Shown piece after piece: positions 43,672-52,758 of a DNA stretch of 64,000 nucleotides. Position 1 is the stretch's first letter. The number at the start of each line of letters is the position of its first letter. The DNA comes from an uncultured Propionibacteriaceae bacterium (GTDB taxonomy: Bacteria; Actinomycetota; Actinomycetes; Propionibacteriales; Propionibacteriaceae). The stretch covers positions 1 to 64,000 of the forward strand of contig CALIWR010000030.1 in the NCBI GenBank assembly GCA_938046585.1, given 5' to 3'. The notes beneath the pieces are model-generated. The model was given only the letters and a program-made list of their open reading frames with translations. It was not told where the DNA came from and searched no databases. Made by a program: the position numbers and the translations under genes.

Positions 43672-44718
43672 GTGAACGGGAAGCAGCGACGAATCCGCGT
43701 GGCGCAGTGGGGTCTTGGGGCCATGGGGCAGGGCGTGGCTCGGCTGATCCTGGCTAAGGACGGCCTGGAATTGGTTGGCGCCCTCGACATCAACCCGGAA
43801 CTGGCCGGCAAAGACGTCAGCGCCGTCCTCGGCGGCGACCCAGTCGGCGTGGCTATCACCAACGACCCCGCCAGCATCCTCGACTCGTCGAAGGTCGACG
43901 TCATCACGATCGCGACGACCTCGTGGGTGAAGCACCAGCTGCCGGACCTGAAGGCCATTCTGTCCGCTGGGATTAACGTGGTCAGCATCGCCGAAGAGAT
44001 GGCGGCACCCGAGGCCCAGACTCCTGAGGCCGCCGCCGAGATTGACGCCCTGGCCAAGGAACACGGCGTCTGCGCCATCGGGGTCGGTGTGAACCCGGGC
44101 TTCGTCCTCGACCACCTGGTGGTCGTGCTAACCGCCGGCAGCCAGGAAGTCACCCGGATCGAGGCGAGCCGGATCAACGACCTCAGCCCGTACGGCCAGA
44201 CGGTCCTGTCCACCCAGGGGGTCGGCACCACGCCGGAGGAATTCCAGGCGGGGGTGGCCGATGGTTCGATCGTCGGGCATGTTGGCTTCCCGGAGTCGAT
44301 CCGGCTGATCAGCGACGCCCTCGGACTCGGCGTTGACAAGGTCGAACAGAGCTTGGAGCCGATCATCGCCACGAAGCCCCGCCAGGCCCGCGACCGGGTT
44401 ATCGAGCCCGGCAAGGTCGCCGGCTGCAACCACATCGCCGTCGGCTACCGCGGCGACCAGGAGGTCATCCGGCTGGTTCATCCGCAGCAGGTGGACCCGG
44501 GCGCGGAAGGCATCGACACCGGCGACTACATCACGATCTTCGGTACCCCCGAGATCCACATGTCGACCGGCCCCGAGATCGCCGGTGGTACGGCTACCGC
44601 TGGTATCGCCGTGAACACCATTCCGCGGATCGTGGCCGCGTCGCCGGGTCTGAAGCGGATCATCGACCTACCCTCCCCCACTGCCCTGATGGGCCCCGAG
44701 GCCTACGAGCGTCGCTGA
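43672..44718 (+). CDS. ord: 2,4-Diaminopentanoate dehydrogenase
   Basis: The 348-aa enzyme oxidatively deaminates (2R,4S)-2,4-diaminopentanoate to 2-amino-4-oxopentanoate with NAD(P)+, releasing ammonia. The Rossmann motif VAQWGLGAMGQGVARLI is at the N-terminus, and the body resembles dihydrodipicolinate-reductase-like enzymes (GIAVNTIPRIVAASPG). The start is GTG 43672 with AAGGAG ahead. It is the first gene of the ornithine operon, 16 bp before ortA. Assignment rests strongly on the ortAB-oraSE context. Confidence 0.9.
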   Translation: MNGKQRRIRVAQWGLGAMGQGVARLILAKDGLELVGALDINPELAGKDVSAVLGGDPVGVAITNDPASILDSSKVDVITIATTSWVKHQLPDLKAILSAGINVVSIAEEMAAPEAQTPEAAAEIDALAKEHGVCAIGVGVNPGFVLDHLVVVLTAGSQEVTRIEASRINDLSPYGQTVLSTQGVGTTPEEFQAGVADGSIVGHVGFPESIRLISDALGLGVDKVEQSLEPIIATKPRQARDRVIEPGKVAGCNHIAVGYRGDQEVIRLVHPQQVDPGAEGIDTGDYITIFGTPEIHMSTGPEIAGGTATAGIAVNTIPRIVAASPGLKRIIDLPSPTALMGPEAYERR

Positions 44719-44734
44719 CGGATCGGAGCAATTC

Positions 44735-45028
44735 ATGACTGCCCACCACAGCGTCCCCGAGGGGACCTGGGTTGAAATCCAGCGGACCGTGCTGACCCCC
44801 GGCGAACGCGCGCCGGGGGTGCCCCCCGACACCGCCGCTACCGCACTACTGGAGTGGGTGAACGGGTTCCTGACGCAGCCGGCGGAGATCGGCGATGAGG
44901 TCACCATCCGTACCTTGATCGGACGGCTCCACACCGGGACATTGAGCCGGATCAACCCGGGCTATACCCACAGTTTCGGCGAAACGGTGGGCGAGCTGCT
45001 AACCATCGGGAAGGAGACCGACCGGTGA
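44735..45028 (+). CDS. ortA: 2-Amino-4-oxopentanoate thiolase subunit OrtA
   Basis: The 97-aa small subunit of the thiolase cleaves 2-amino-4-oxopentanoate with CoA into acetyl-CoA and D-alanine. The OrtA family features WVEIQRTVLTPGERAPG and TLSRINPGYTHSFGE are visible. GATCGGAG lies upstream. It overlaps ortB (GTGA) so the two subunits are translated together. Confidence 0.9.
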   Translation: MTAHHSVPEGTWVEIQRTVLTPGERAPGVPPDTAATALLEWVNGFLTQPAEIGDEVTIRTLIGRLHTGTLSRINPGYTHSFGETVGELLTIGKETDR

Positions 45029-46428
45029 GTGACAATTCCTACCCTGCCGTGATGGCCCGTAAGAATGCGATCATGCGTTCGGCCCTGGGCCTGGACTATG
45101 ACGAATTCATCACTAGCCCGATCGCTTTCGATTATGAGGCGATGATGGCGGCCACCGGCTACTGCCTGGAGGATGTCGCCCGGATCCAGCGCGACACCAA
45201 GGTCGGGCGTACCCCTCTCCACGAGCTGCACCGGCTCACCGAGGCGGTCCGCGCCATCGCCGCCCCCGGTAAGGGGGCCCGAATCTTGGTCAAGGACGAG
45301 GCCGCCAATGCCTCGGGCAGCTTCAAGGCCCGCCGGGCATCCCTCAGCGCCCATGAGGCCCAGCAGAAAGGCTTCGCCGGCATGGTGACCGCCACCAGCG
45401 GGAACTACGGGGCTGCGGTCGCCTCGCAGGCCGCGCAGCGGGGCCTGGACTGCATCGTGATCCAGGAGGTCTACGACTCCCAGCATGTCGGGCAGCCGGA
45501 GATCGTCGAGAAGTCCCGGGCCTGCGAGGCGTACGGCGCCGAGGTCGTGAAACTGACCGTTGGGCCGGAGCTGTTCTACGTGCTGCTGCGTACCTTGGAA
45601 GAGACCGGCTACTTCAATGCCAGCCTGTACACGCCGTACGGGATCGCCGGCATCGAGACCCTGGGCGCCGAGATCGGCCAAGAGGTGCAGGAACGCTACG
45701 GCCGCCAGCCCGATGTGGTGGCCGTCACCCACGCCGGGGGCGGCAATCTGACCGGTACCGCCCGGGGGCTGCGTCAGGTCGGCTGCCACGACACCCGGCT
45801 GGTGGCGGTCTCGGTCGACCTGTCCGGGCTGCATATGGCCTCAGACCGGGACTTCAACAACAAGTCCTTCACCACCGGCCATACCGGCTTCGGGGTGCCC
45901 TTCGCGACCTGGCCTGACCGGGTGGATGTGCCGCGCAACGCCGCCCGGGCCCTGCGCTACCTAGACGGCTACCACCTGGTGACCCAGGGCGAGGTCTTCT
46001 ACATGACCGAGCTGCTGACCAAGCTGGAGGGCCTGGAACGCGGCCCGGCCGGCAATACCAGCCTGACTGCTGCGGTGGCGCTGGCCCGGCAGATGGACCG
46101 CGACCAGATCATCGTCGTCCAGGAAACGGAATACACCGGCGCCGGCAAGCACCACAACAGCCAGCTGGCCTTCGCTAAGAGCCGCGGGATCGAGGTCCGC
46201 CGCGGAGACCCGGCCGATAACGTCCCGGGCAAGGCCATCGTGATCCCGCTGCGTCTCGACCAGGTGGCCGGCAAGCCGCTGGACGTGGAGCGGCTGCGCG
46301 CCAGCTACCTGAAGCGGGCCGCCGAAATCCTGCCCGTCTCCCAGTGGAGCGAAACCGACGTCCAGTTCCTGGCCGCCGACACGAACTCCACCCCCGACCA
46401 GGTGCGTTCTATGGCCCCCACCGCCTAG
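45025..46428 (+). CDS. ortB: 2-Amino-4-oxopentanoate thiolase subunit OrtB (PLP)
   Basis: The 467-aa PLP-dependent catalytic subunit has a threonine-synthase-like fold. K101 within NASGSFKARRA is the Schiff-base lysine. The phosphate-binding loop is VTHAGGGNLTGTARG, and the substrate region TATSGNYGAAVASQAAQRG is typical of fold type II. With OrtA it makes acetyl-CoA and alanine. The overlap with ortA and the 27-bp gap to oraS place it mid-operon. Confidence 0.92.
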   Translation: MSDNSYPAVMARKNAIMRSALGLDYDEFITSPIAFDYEAMMAATGYCLEDVARIQRDTKVGRTPLHELHRLTEAVRAIAAPGKGARILVKDEAANASGSFKARRASLSAHEAQQKGFAGMVTATSGNYGAAVASQAAQRGLDCIVIQEVYDSQHVGQPEIVEKSRACEAYGAEVVKLTVGPELFYVLLRTLEETGYFNASLYTPYGIAGIETLGAEIGQEVQERYGRQPDVVAVTHAGGGNLTGTARGLRQVGCHDTRLVAVSVDLSGLHMASDRDFNNKSFTTGHTGFGVPFATWPDRVDVPRNAARALRYLDGYHLVTQGEVFYMTELLTKLEGLERGPAGNTSLTAAVALARQMDRDQIIVVQETEYTGAGKHHNSQLAFAKSRGIEVRRGDPADNVPGKAIVIPLRLDQVAGKPLDVERLRASYLKRAAEILPVSQWSETDVQFLAADTNSTPDQVRSMAPTA

Positions 46429-46455
46429 GCGGTCATGGACCAGGAAGGAGAACCG

Positions 46456-46827
46456 ATGAACACCGAGGAACAGGCCCGCGAGGCACGTTTTGAACAGGTG
46501 CGCGCCGAATTGGCGACCATGGACGATGAGGCTCTGAAGGCCCGGTTCTGGGAATTGGCCCGCAAGGTCATGGAGCCGGTCGTCGAGCTGGCCCGTACCC
46601 ACACCTCACCGTCAATCGAACGGTCCGTGCTGCTGCGGATGGGGATCGACTCGGTCACCACCCACGCCGTCGTGGAAAACGTACTGACAGCGGGCCTGCT
46701 AGGCAAGGGAGCCGGGCATGTGGTGCTGCGGCTGTCCCAGCGCGACGGCCTGGATATCCGTGCCGCGGCCGCCGCGATCGCCGACGATCCGGATGTGCTG
46801 GCCGGGCTCTTCGAGGAGGACCGATGA
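46456..46827 (+). CDS. oraS: D-Ornithine 4,5-aminomutase subunit S
   Basis: The 123-aa small subunit carries the family blocks FWELARKVMEPVVELARTHTSPSIERSVL and GKGAGHVVLRLSQRDGL. With OraE it moves the amino group of D-ornithine from C5 to C4. GGAAGGAG precedes ATG 46456. The stop overlaps oraE (ATGA), coupling subunit synthesis. Confidence 0.92.
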   Translation: MNTEEQAREARFEQVRAELATMDDEALKARFWELARKVMEPVVELARTHTSPSIERSVLLRMGIDSVTTHAVVENVLTAGLLGKGAGHVVLRLSQRDGLDIRAAAAAIADDPDVLAGLFEEDR

Positions 46828-49028
46828 CTGACAAGCTGGACCCGAATACCAAGATCGACGTCGAAGAGATCCTCACCGATCTGGAGAATTACCATCCGCC
46901 GCGGAAGGGCTGGACGTGGCGCCGGGTTCCCGAGGGTGGGCTCGACCTGGGCGGTTTCCACTACCGGAATATGTCCGAGCCGCTGACCAACAGCGTCCCG
47001 ATGTTGGCGGCGAAGTACTTCGAGAACATCGACCCGCAGCCCCAGCCGGTGATCACCTCCGAGATCGCCTCCGGTCATTTCGAGGACGACATCCGCCGGA
47101 TGCGGATGGCCGCCTGGAACGGCGCCGATCACATCATGGTGATCCGGACTACCGGCCAGAGCCATATCGACGGGCTGATGGAAGGCACCCCCGAAGGCAT
47201 CGGCGGGGTCCCGATTACCCGCAAACAGCTGCGCGCAAGCCGTAAGGCCTGCGACCTGATCGAGGAAGAAGTCGGCCGCCCGATCAACTTCCACAGCTAC
47301 GTTTCGGGCGTCGCCGGCCCGGAGGTGGCCGTGCTATTCGCCGAGGAAGGCGTCAACGGGGCCCACCAGGACCCGCAGTACAACGTGCTGTACCGCAACA
47401 TCAACTGCTACCGCAGCTATGTCGACGCCGGCGAGGCCAAGAAAGTCATGACCGGGGCCCGGATCTTCCAGATCGACGGCGCCCACAACGCCAATGCGAC
47501 CGCCCGGCACGGCTGGAAGGTGATGCCCGAGCTGATGGTCCAGCATGCGCTGAACTCTGTCTTCTCGGTGATGGTGGGGATGCCGAAAGACCTGATCGGG
47601 CTGTCGACGGTACCGCCGAGTGCCCCGCCCGGGCCGAAGCTCTGGTACGACCTGCCCTACGCGGTGGCGTTGCGGGACTTCTTCTCCGAGTACAAGATGC
47701 GCGCCCAGCAGAACACCCGCTACATCGAATCCGATCTCAACGAGGCGATCCGTACCCATGTGATCGACACGATGATCTCGATGCTGACCAGGGCGGATAT
47801 CCAGAGCACGATCACCCCGGACGAGGGCCGTAACCTGCCGTGGCATTACAACTCGGTACGGGGCGTGCAGACCGTCAAGCAGACCTGGGCCGCGCTCGAC
47901 GGCATTCAGGAGCTGCTGACCATCAACCGGGAGGGCCCGCTCGGGCAGATGGTCCGCGACCTCAAGGAACGCGCGATCGGTTTCCTTACCGAGATGCTGC
48001 ACGCCGGCGGCTATTTCGCCGCCGTCGAGCAGGGTTTCTTCGTCGACTCGGCGCAGTTCCCGGAGCGGAATAACGACGGCATCGCCCGCGACGGCGACGG
48101 TGGCATCGCCGCCGGTACCGTCGTGGAACGAGACCCCGACTATCTCGCCCCGGTGTGTGACCATTTCGGCAATAATGCCCTGCCCGAGGGGACCGCCAAG
48201 GCCTGTGACCTGATCGGCGGCTGCACCTTGTGTAATCCGGACAAGATCGTCTACATCGACGAGCTCGACCCTGACGACACGGCCGATAAGCGCCTGGAAC
48301 GTACCCGCGATTACCGGTCCGGGAATCTGCTGCGGCCCGAGGCCGAATGGGCCGGCGACGGTGTCGCCCTGGTGGAGATGATGATCCCCGACCGGGCTGA
48401 GATCGCCGTCGAGGCTGCCTTGGAGATGGCCCGGCGGATGGGGCTGAATGATCCCGAGGTGATCAACCTGCAGGTGCTGCAGCCCGCCGAGGGCTGTTTC
48501 GTCGAAGTCAAGGGGCATGTCGGCTTCGACGTGGACAAGACCACGCTGGTGATCCCCGAGAAGATCGAGCTGCTGCCCGAGGCAGAGCTGCGGCAGGCGG
48601 TAGCCGACCACGACATTAGCGTGGTGGCCGGCACGGTCGGCGAGGACGAGCACAGCGTCGGGATGCGGGAGATTCTCGACATCAAGCACGGTGGCCTGGA
48701 GAAGTACGGCGTGAAGTACCGCTATCTGGGCACGTCGGTGCCGGTGGAAAAGATGGTCGACGCGGCCATCGAGTCCGGCGCTGACGCCATCTTGATCTCC
48801 ACGATCATCAGCCACAACGAGGTCCACCGCACGATGATGAAGAAGCTGGCAGAACTCGCCCAGGAGAAAGGCATCCGGGATCGGATGGTGCTGATCGCCG
48901 GCGGCACCCAGGTCAGCCGCGACATGGCCGCCGAGACCGGTCTCGACGCCACTTTCGGGCGGGGGACGAAGGGCATTGATGTCCTCGACGCCATGGTCCG
49001 TACCATGCGTACGCGCGGTCGGATCTAG
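46824..49028 (+). CDS. oraE: D-Ornithine 4,5-aminomutase subunit E (B12/PLP)
   Basis: The 734-aa catalytic subunit has an N-terminal TIM-barrel PLP/substrate region and a C-terminal Rossmann-type B12-binding domain. In the latter, EDEHSVG gives the cobalt-ligand His at residue 610 (D-x-H-x-x-G). Lys621 (DIKHG) lies eleven residues on, the spacing of His618/Lys629 known from the Clostridium sticklandii enzyme, so both cobalt ligation and PLP linkage are kept. It converts D-ornithine to 2,4-diaminopentanoate. It overlaps oraS and is followed by the reactivase gene 14 bp later. Confidence 0.95.
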   Translation: MTDKLDPNTKIDVEEILTDLENYHPPRKGWTWRRVPEGGLDLGGFHYRNMSEPLTNSVPMLAAKYFENIDPQPQPVITSEIASGHFEDDIRRMRMAAWNGADHIMVIRTTGQSHIDGLMEGTPEGIGGVPITRKQLRASRKACDLIEEEVGRPINFHSYVSGVAGPEVAVLFAEEGVNGAHQDPQYNVLYRNINCYRSYVDAGEAKKVMTGARIFQIDGAHNANATARHGWKVMPELMVQHALNSVFSVMVGMPKDLIGLSTVPPSAPPGPKLWYDLPYAVALRDFFSEYKMRAQQNTRYIESDLNEAIRTHVIDTMISMLTRADIQSTITPDEGRNLPWHYNSVRGVQTVKQTWAALDGIQELLTINREGPLGQMVRDLKERAIGFLTEMLHAGGYFAAVEQGFFVDSAQFPERNNDGIARDGDGGIAAGTVVERDPDYLAPVCDHFGNNALPEGTAKACDLIGGCTLCNPDKIVYIDELDPDDTADKRLERTRDYRSGNLLRPEAEWAGDGVALVEMMIPDRAEIAVEAALEMARRMGLNDPEVINLQVLQPAEGCFVEVKGHVGFDVDKTTLVIPEKIELLPEAELRQAVADHDISVVAGTVGEDEHSVGMREILDIKHGGLEKYGVKYRYLGTSVPVEKMVDAAIESGADAILISTIISHNEVHRTMMKKLAELAQEKGIRDRMVLIAGGTQVSRDMAAETGLDATFGRGTKGIDVLDAMVRTMRTRGRI

Positions 49029-49042
49029 CCCAGGAGGAAACA

Positions 49043-50377
49043 GTGCGGGTCGTCACCACCCTTGAGATCGGCTCGACCATCACCAAAGCCAATGCGTTCC
49101 GCCTGGCCGAGGGGCTGTTGCAGCACATCGGCCAGGGGTTCGCCCCCACGTCGGTGGCGCAAGGTGATGTGCGGATCGGAGTTGACGCGGCGATCGCCGA
49201 GATGCGCGAGGCCTCGGGCATCGAGATCGACCAGACGCAGGTCTTCGTCAACAGTTCCGCCGCCGGCGGGCTGCGGATGAGCGTCCACGGGCTGACCCAG
49301 GGGATGACGGCCCGCGCTGCCCGCGAGGCTGCGCTGGGCGCGGGGGCGATCGTCTGCCAGACGACGGTGGGCGCTATCGACTCCTACGATGTCGAGGATC
49401 TGGTGGCGGCGCAGCCGAACATCATCCTGCTGGCTGGCGGCGTCGATTACGGCGAGAAGGAGACCGTCGTCGGCAATGCCCGGATGATCGCCGCCACCGG
49501 GCTGGAGATCCCGGTTATCTATGCGGGCAATATCGCTGTCCGCCGCCGGGTTCAGGACATCTTCGCCGACAGCGGCATGGAGCTGCTGTGCGCCGACAAT
49601 GTCTTTCCCGATGTCGACGTGCTCCGCGTCGAGCCGGTGCGGCAACTGATCCACGAGGTGTTCAATGCGCACATCGTCAAAGCCCCCGGCATGAGCAAAC
49701 TGACAGAACTGTCAAGCTTTGGGATTCTGCCGACGCCGGGGGCGGTGCTGCTGGCCACGGAAATCTTCGCCGAGCGGCTAGGGGACGCGCTCGTGGTCGA
49801 CGTCGGCGGGGCCACGACCGACATCCACAGCGTCACCGACGGTTCGCCGGAATGGACCAGCCGCAGCGTTGACCCCGAGCCCCGCGCTAAACGTACCGTC
49901 GAGGGTGATCTGGGGGTCTTCGTCAATGCCCGCCGGGTGGCGGCCATGATGGGCGATTCGCAGGACCAGGAGCGGCTGCATTTCCTACGGGCGATTCCGG
50001 TCGACGAGCAGGAGGCCAGCGTCACCCGCTGGCTCGCCGAGCATGCCGTCGAGGTAGGGATCCGGCGTCATGTCGGCACCGTGAGTGAACTGTTTACGCC
50101 TACCGGGAAGAAGCAGATCGTCCGCGGCAAGGACCTGACAGCCGTACGGTGGATCGTGGGCACCGGCGGGGCTTTGACCCGGGTCCCCGGCGGGGACGAG
50201 ATTTTGAACGGGATCCGACTCGGAGCCGGGGCCCGCCTGATGCCGCCAGCCGAGGCCCAGGTGCTGATCGACCGCGACTACCGGTTCTCGGCGCTGGGTA
50301 CCCTGGCGCAGGCCTACCACGACGAGGTGGGGGCCACCTTCGAGGCCTGGGTCACCGAGCTCACCGCAGCGAGGTAG
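49043..50377 (+). CDS. GlmL/MutL-type reactivase for the aminomutase
   Basis: The 444-aa ASKHA-fold protein has the phosphate-1 loop TLEIGSTITKANAFRL and the second ATPase motif LVVDVGGATTDIHSV. It belongs to the GlmL/MutL group found with B12 mutases, thought to exchange damaged cobalamin in the mutase. In clostridial ornithine clusters a GlmL-like gene sits beside oraE, as here. The start is GTG 49043 with AGGAGG upstream. The C-terminal Gly-rich GTGGALTRVPGGDEILNG is typical. Confidence 0.85.
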   Translation: MRVVTTLEIGSTITKANAFRLAEGLLQHIGQGFAPTSVAQGDVRIGVDAAIAEMREASGIEIDQTQVFVNSSAAGGLRMSVHGLTQGMTARAAREAALGAGAIVCQTTVGAIDSYDVEDLVAAQPNIILLAGGVDYGEKETVVGNARMIAATGLEIPVIYAGNIAVRRRVQDIFADSGMELLCADNVFPDVDVLRVEPVRQLIHEVFNAHIVKAPGMSKLTELSSFGILPTPGAVLLATEIFAERLGDALVVDVGGATTDIHSVTDGSPEWTSRSVDPEPRAKRTVEGDLGVFVNARRVAAMMGDSQDQERLHFLRAIPVDEQEASVTRWLAEHAVEVGIRRHVGTVSELFTPTGKKQIVRGKDLTAVRWIVGTGGALTRVPGGDEILNGIRLGAGARLMPPAEAQVLIDRDYRFSALGTLAQAYHDEVGATFEAWVTELTAAR

Positions 50378-50382
50378 CAGCC

Positions 50383-51528
50383 ATGGACGTGACCCCCCGG
50401 CTGGAGATCCACCTGGACCGGATCGCGGCTAACGCCGCCGCCGTGGTGGCTGAATGCGCCCGCCATGGCGTCCAGGTAGCGGCGGTGACGAAGGTGATGC
50501 AGGCCCATCCGGCGCTGCTGCGGGCCCTGGCCGATTCGGGCGCCGCCATGATCGCCGATTCCCGGGTCGACAACCTGCGCCGGGTTGCGCAGGCCGGGCT
50601 GGGCCTGCCGACGCTGCTGCTGCGCGCCCCGACCCCCCGTAACGCCGCCGAGGCGGTCCGCTGGGCGGATTACTCGCTGATCTCGTCGGCGCAGACAGCG
50701 ACGGCGCTCTCGTCGGCCGCCGGCGCCGCCGGCAGACCCCACGGCGTGATCGTCATGGTGGATGTCGGCGATCTACGCGAGGGCGTCTGGCCCGATCGCG
50801 CGGTCGAGGTGGTCACCCAGATCAGCCGGCTCCCCCACCTGGAGGTGGCCGGGCTCGGCACCAACCTGGCCTGCTATGGCGGGGTGATCCCGACCGCACA
50901 GAAGATGCGCCAGCTCATCGACGTCCGCGACCAGTGCCGGCAGGTCACCGGGTTGGCGCTGGAACTGCTGTCGGGCGGCAACAGCGCGAACCTGCCGCTG
51001 TTGGCTAGTGGACAGATGCCGGCCGGGATCAACCAGTTACGGATCGGCGAGGCGATCATCTTGGGCCGTAACGTGCTCGACCGGTCCCCCTGGCCAGGAA
51101 CCCGCCAGGACACCGTTGACCTGGTGGCCGGGGTGATCGAGGTACAACGCAAGCCTTCGGTCCCAATCGGCGAGACCGGGCAGGACGCCTTCGGTAACAC
51201 CACGTCGTTCGAGGACCGCGGCTGGCGGATGCGGGCGATCTGTGACCTCGGCCGCCAGGACGCCGCCCCCGAGGCACTGACCCCCCTCGATCCGGGGATC
51301 GAGGTGCTGGGCGCCAGCAGCGACCACCTGATCGTGGATGTCACCGACGCCCAGGCGCCTATCCAGGTCGGCAGCGAGATCCGGTTGCGGCCCAACTACG
51401 GCGCCCTGCTGGCTCTGTCCACCTCCCCTCACGTCCACGCCATCGCCGTGCGCGACACCCCCAGTCGGACGCGCCTGCCCCACAGCCACCACAAGGTGAA
51501 GAATCGATCGAAGGAGATCCCACAGTGA
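50383..51528 (+). CDS. orr: Ornithine racemase (alanine-racemase-fold PLP protein)
   Basis: The 381-aa PLP enzyme of the alanine racemase N-terminal fold has Schiff-base K37 within VAAVTKVMQAHP. The family lacks the C-terminal beta-domain, as in clostridial Orr. It would interconvert L- and D-ornithine, producing the D-isomer that OraSE needs. It is in the middle of the operon, 5 bp after the reactivase gene. The C-terminus (HKVKNRSKEIPQ) overlaps the ald start (GTGA). Alanine racemase activity is the main alternative, since D-alanine is a possible product of OrtAB. Confidence 0.85.
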   Translation: MDVTPRLEIHLDRIAANAAAVVAECARHGVQVAAVTKVMQAHPALLRALADSGAAMIADSRVDNLRRVAQAGLGLPTLLLRAPTPRNAAEAVRWADYSLISSAQTATALSSAAGAAGRPHGVIVMVDVGDLREGVWPDRAVEVVTQISRLPHLEVAGLGTNLACYGGVIPTAQKMRQLIDVRDQCRQVTGLALELLSGGNSANLPLLASGQMPAGINQLRIGEAIILGRNVLDRSPWPGTRQDTVDLVAGVIEVQRKPSVPIGETGQDAFGNTTSFEDRGWRMRAICDLGRQDAAPEALTPLDPGIEVLGASSDHLIVDVTDAQAPIQVGSEIRLRPNYGALLALSTSPHVHAIAVRDTPSRTRLPHSHHKVKNRSKEIPQ

Positions 51529-52640
51529 GAATCGCAGTCCCCACGGAGATCAAGCCGCAGGAGCATCGTGTGGCGATGACCCCCGCCGGGGTCCACCAGC
51601 TGACCGCCCAGGGCCATCAGGTCCTGATCCAGCAGGGCGCCGGGCTTGGTTCCGGCATCACCGACGAGCAGTACACGCTCGCCGGGGCCACAATCGTCGC
51701 AGACCCGAAGCAGGTCTGGGAGCAGGCTGAGCTGCTGGTCAAGGTGAAGGAGCCGATCGCGGCCGAGTACCCGTACTTGCGCGAGGACCTGGTGCTGTTC
51801 ACGTACCTGCACCTGGCTGCTGACGAGGCCCAGACCAAGGCTCTGTTGGCGGCCGGTACCACCTCCATCGCCTACGAGACGGTGCAGACTGACCGGAACA
51901 CGCTGCCGTTGCTGCAGCCGATGAGCCAGGTGGCGGGTCGGCTGTCGGCCCTGGCCGGAGCCCAGGCGCTGTACAAGCACAGCGGCGGCATGGGTCTGCT
52001 GGTGCCCGGGGTGCCGGGGGTCACGCCGGCGAAGGTGGTCGTGCTGGGCGGCGGGACCGCCGGCCGGAACGCCGCGCTGGTGGCCCACGGGCTGCGCGCC
52101 GACGTCACCATCCTGGACATCAACCCGCTGACCCTGGAAGCTTTGGACGCCGAATTCGGTGGCGGGGTCAAGACGCTGATGTCGACCCCGTACGCGGTGG
52201 CGGAGCAGGTCCGGGAGGCGGACCTGGTGATCGGCGCGGTGCTGGTGCCGGGGGCCCGGGCCCCGAAGCTGGTGTCGAACGAGCTGGTGGCGCAGGCCCG
52301 ACCAGGGTCGGTTTTCGTCGACATCGCCGTCGATCAGGGCGGCTGCTTCGCCGATACCCATCCGACGACGCACCAGGAGCCCACCTACCCGGTCCACAAC
52401 AGCGTCTTCTACGCCGTCGCGAATATGCCGGGCGCGGTTCCGGTCACCTCGACGTACGCGCTGACCAACGTCACCTTGCCCTATATCGGCCAGATCGCCA
52501 CCCACGGCTGGAAGGCCGCCGCCCAGGCCGATACGGCCCTGACCCGGGGATTGTCGACTGTCGCCGGCCAGCTCACCAGCGAGCCGGTGGCGCGCGCCTG
52601 GAACCTGGAATACGCGCCCGCGGATCAGTTCCTGGGCTGA
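51525..52640 (+). CDS. ald: Alanine dehydrogenase
   Basis: The 371-aa NAD-dependent enzyme oxidises L-alanine to pyruvate and ammonia. It has the start RIAVPTEIKPQEHRVAMTPAGV, the substrate His/Lys region ELLVKVKEPIAAEYPYL, and the NAD Rossmann motif VVVLGGGTAGRNAALVA. In this operon it would consume the alanine released by OrtAB, which is not a usual member of clostridial ornithine clusters as I recall them. If the product is D-alanine, Orr-type racemisation would be needed first. It overlaps orr (GTGA). Confidence 0.93.
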   Translation: MRIAVPTEIKPQEHRVAMTPAGVHQLTAQGHQVLIQQGAGLGSGITDEQYTLAGATIVADPKQVWEQAELLVKVKEPIAAEYPYLREDLVLFTYLHLAADEAQTKALLAAGTTSIAYETVQTDRNTLPLLQPMSQVAGRLSALAGAQALYKHSGGMGLLVPGVPGVTPAKVVVLGGGTAGRNAALVAHGLRADVTILDINPLTLEALDAEFGGGVKTLMSTPYAVAEQVREADLVIGAVLVPGARAPKLVSNELVAQARPGSVFVDIAVDQGGCFADTHPTTHQEPTYPVHNSVFYAVANMPGAVPVTSTYALTNVTLPYIGQIATHGWKAAAQADTALTRGLSTVAGQLTSEPVARAWNLEYAPADQFLG

Positions 52641-52646
52641 ATCCCC

Positions 52647-52710
52647 GACCGGGGCCGCCCGGCCCCGGTCCCATTCCCGGGCTGGCAGCGCAGCGCTGCG
52701 CTGCCAGCCC
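52647..52710 (+). terminator. Tandem GC hairpins between ald and the permease
   Basis: Two adjacent inverted repeats: GACCGGGGCC (52647-52656)-GCCC-GGCCCCGGTC (52661-52670), and a perfect 32-nt palindrome at 52679-52710 with 16-nt arms (GGGCTGGCAGCGCAGC). Their position in a 118-bp gap could terminate or attenuate transcription into the permease, or protect the upstream mRNA 3' end. Confidence 0.6.
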
Positions 52711-52758
52711 GCCGGGTTCAATGACCGAACCTGGCGACCCAATGAAGGATTCCTGATA

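Noticed and set aside
47334..48827. 497-codon minus-strand frame opposite oraE
   Set aside because: Val/Gly/His-rich antisense; oraE on the other strand has all expected catalytic residues.
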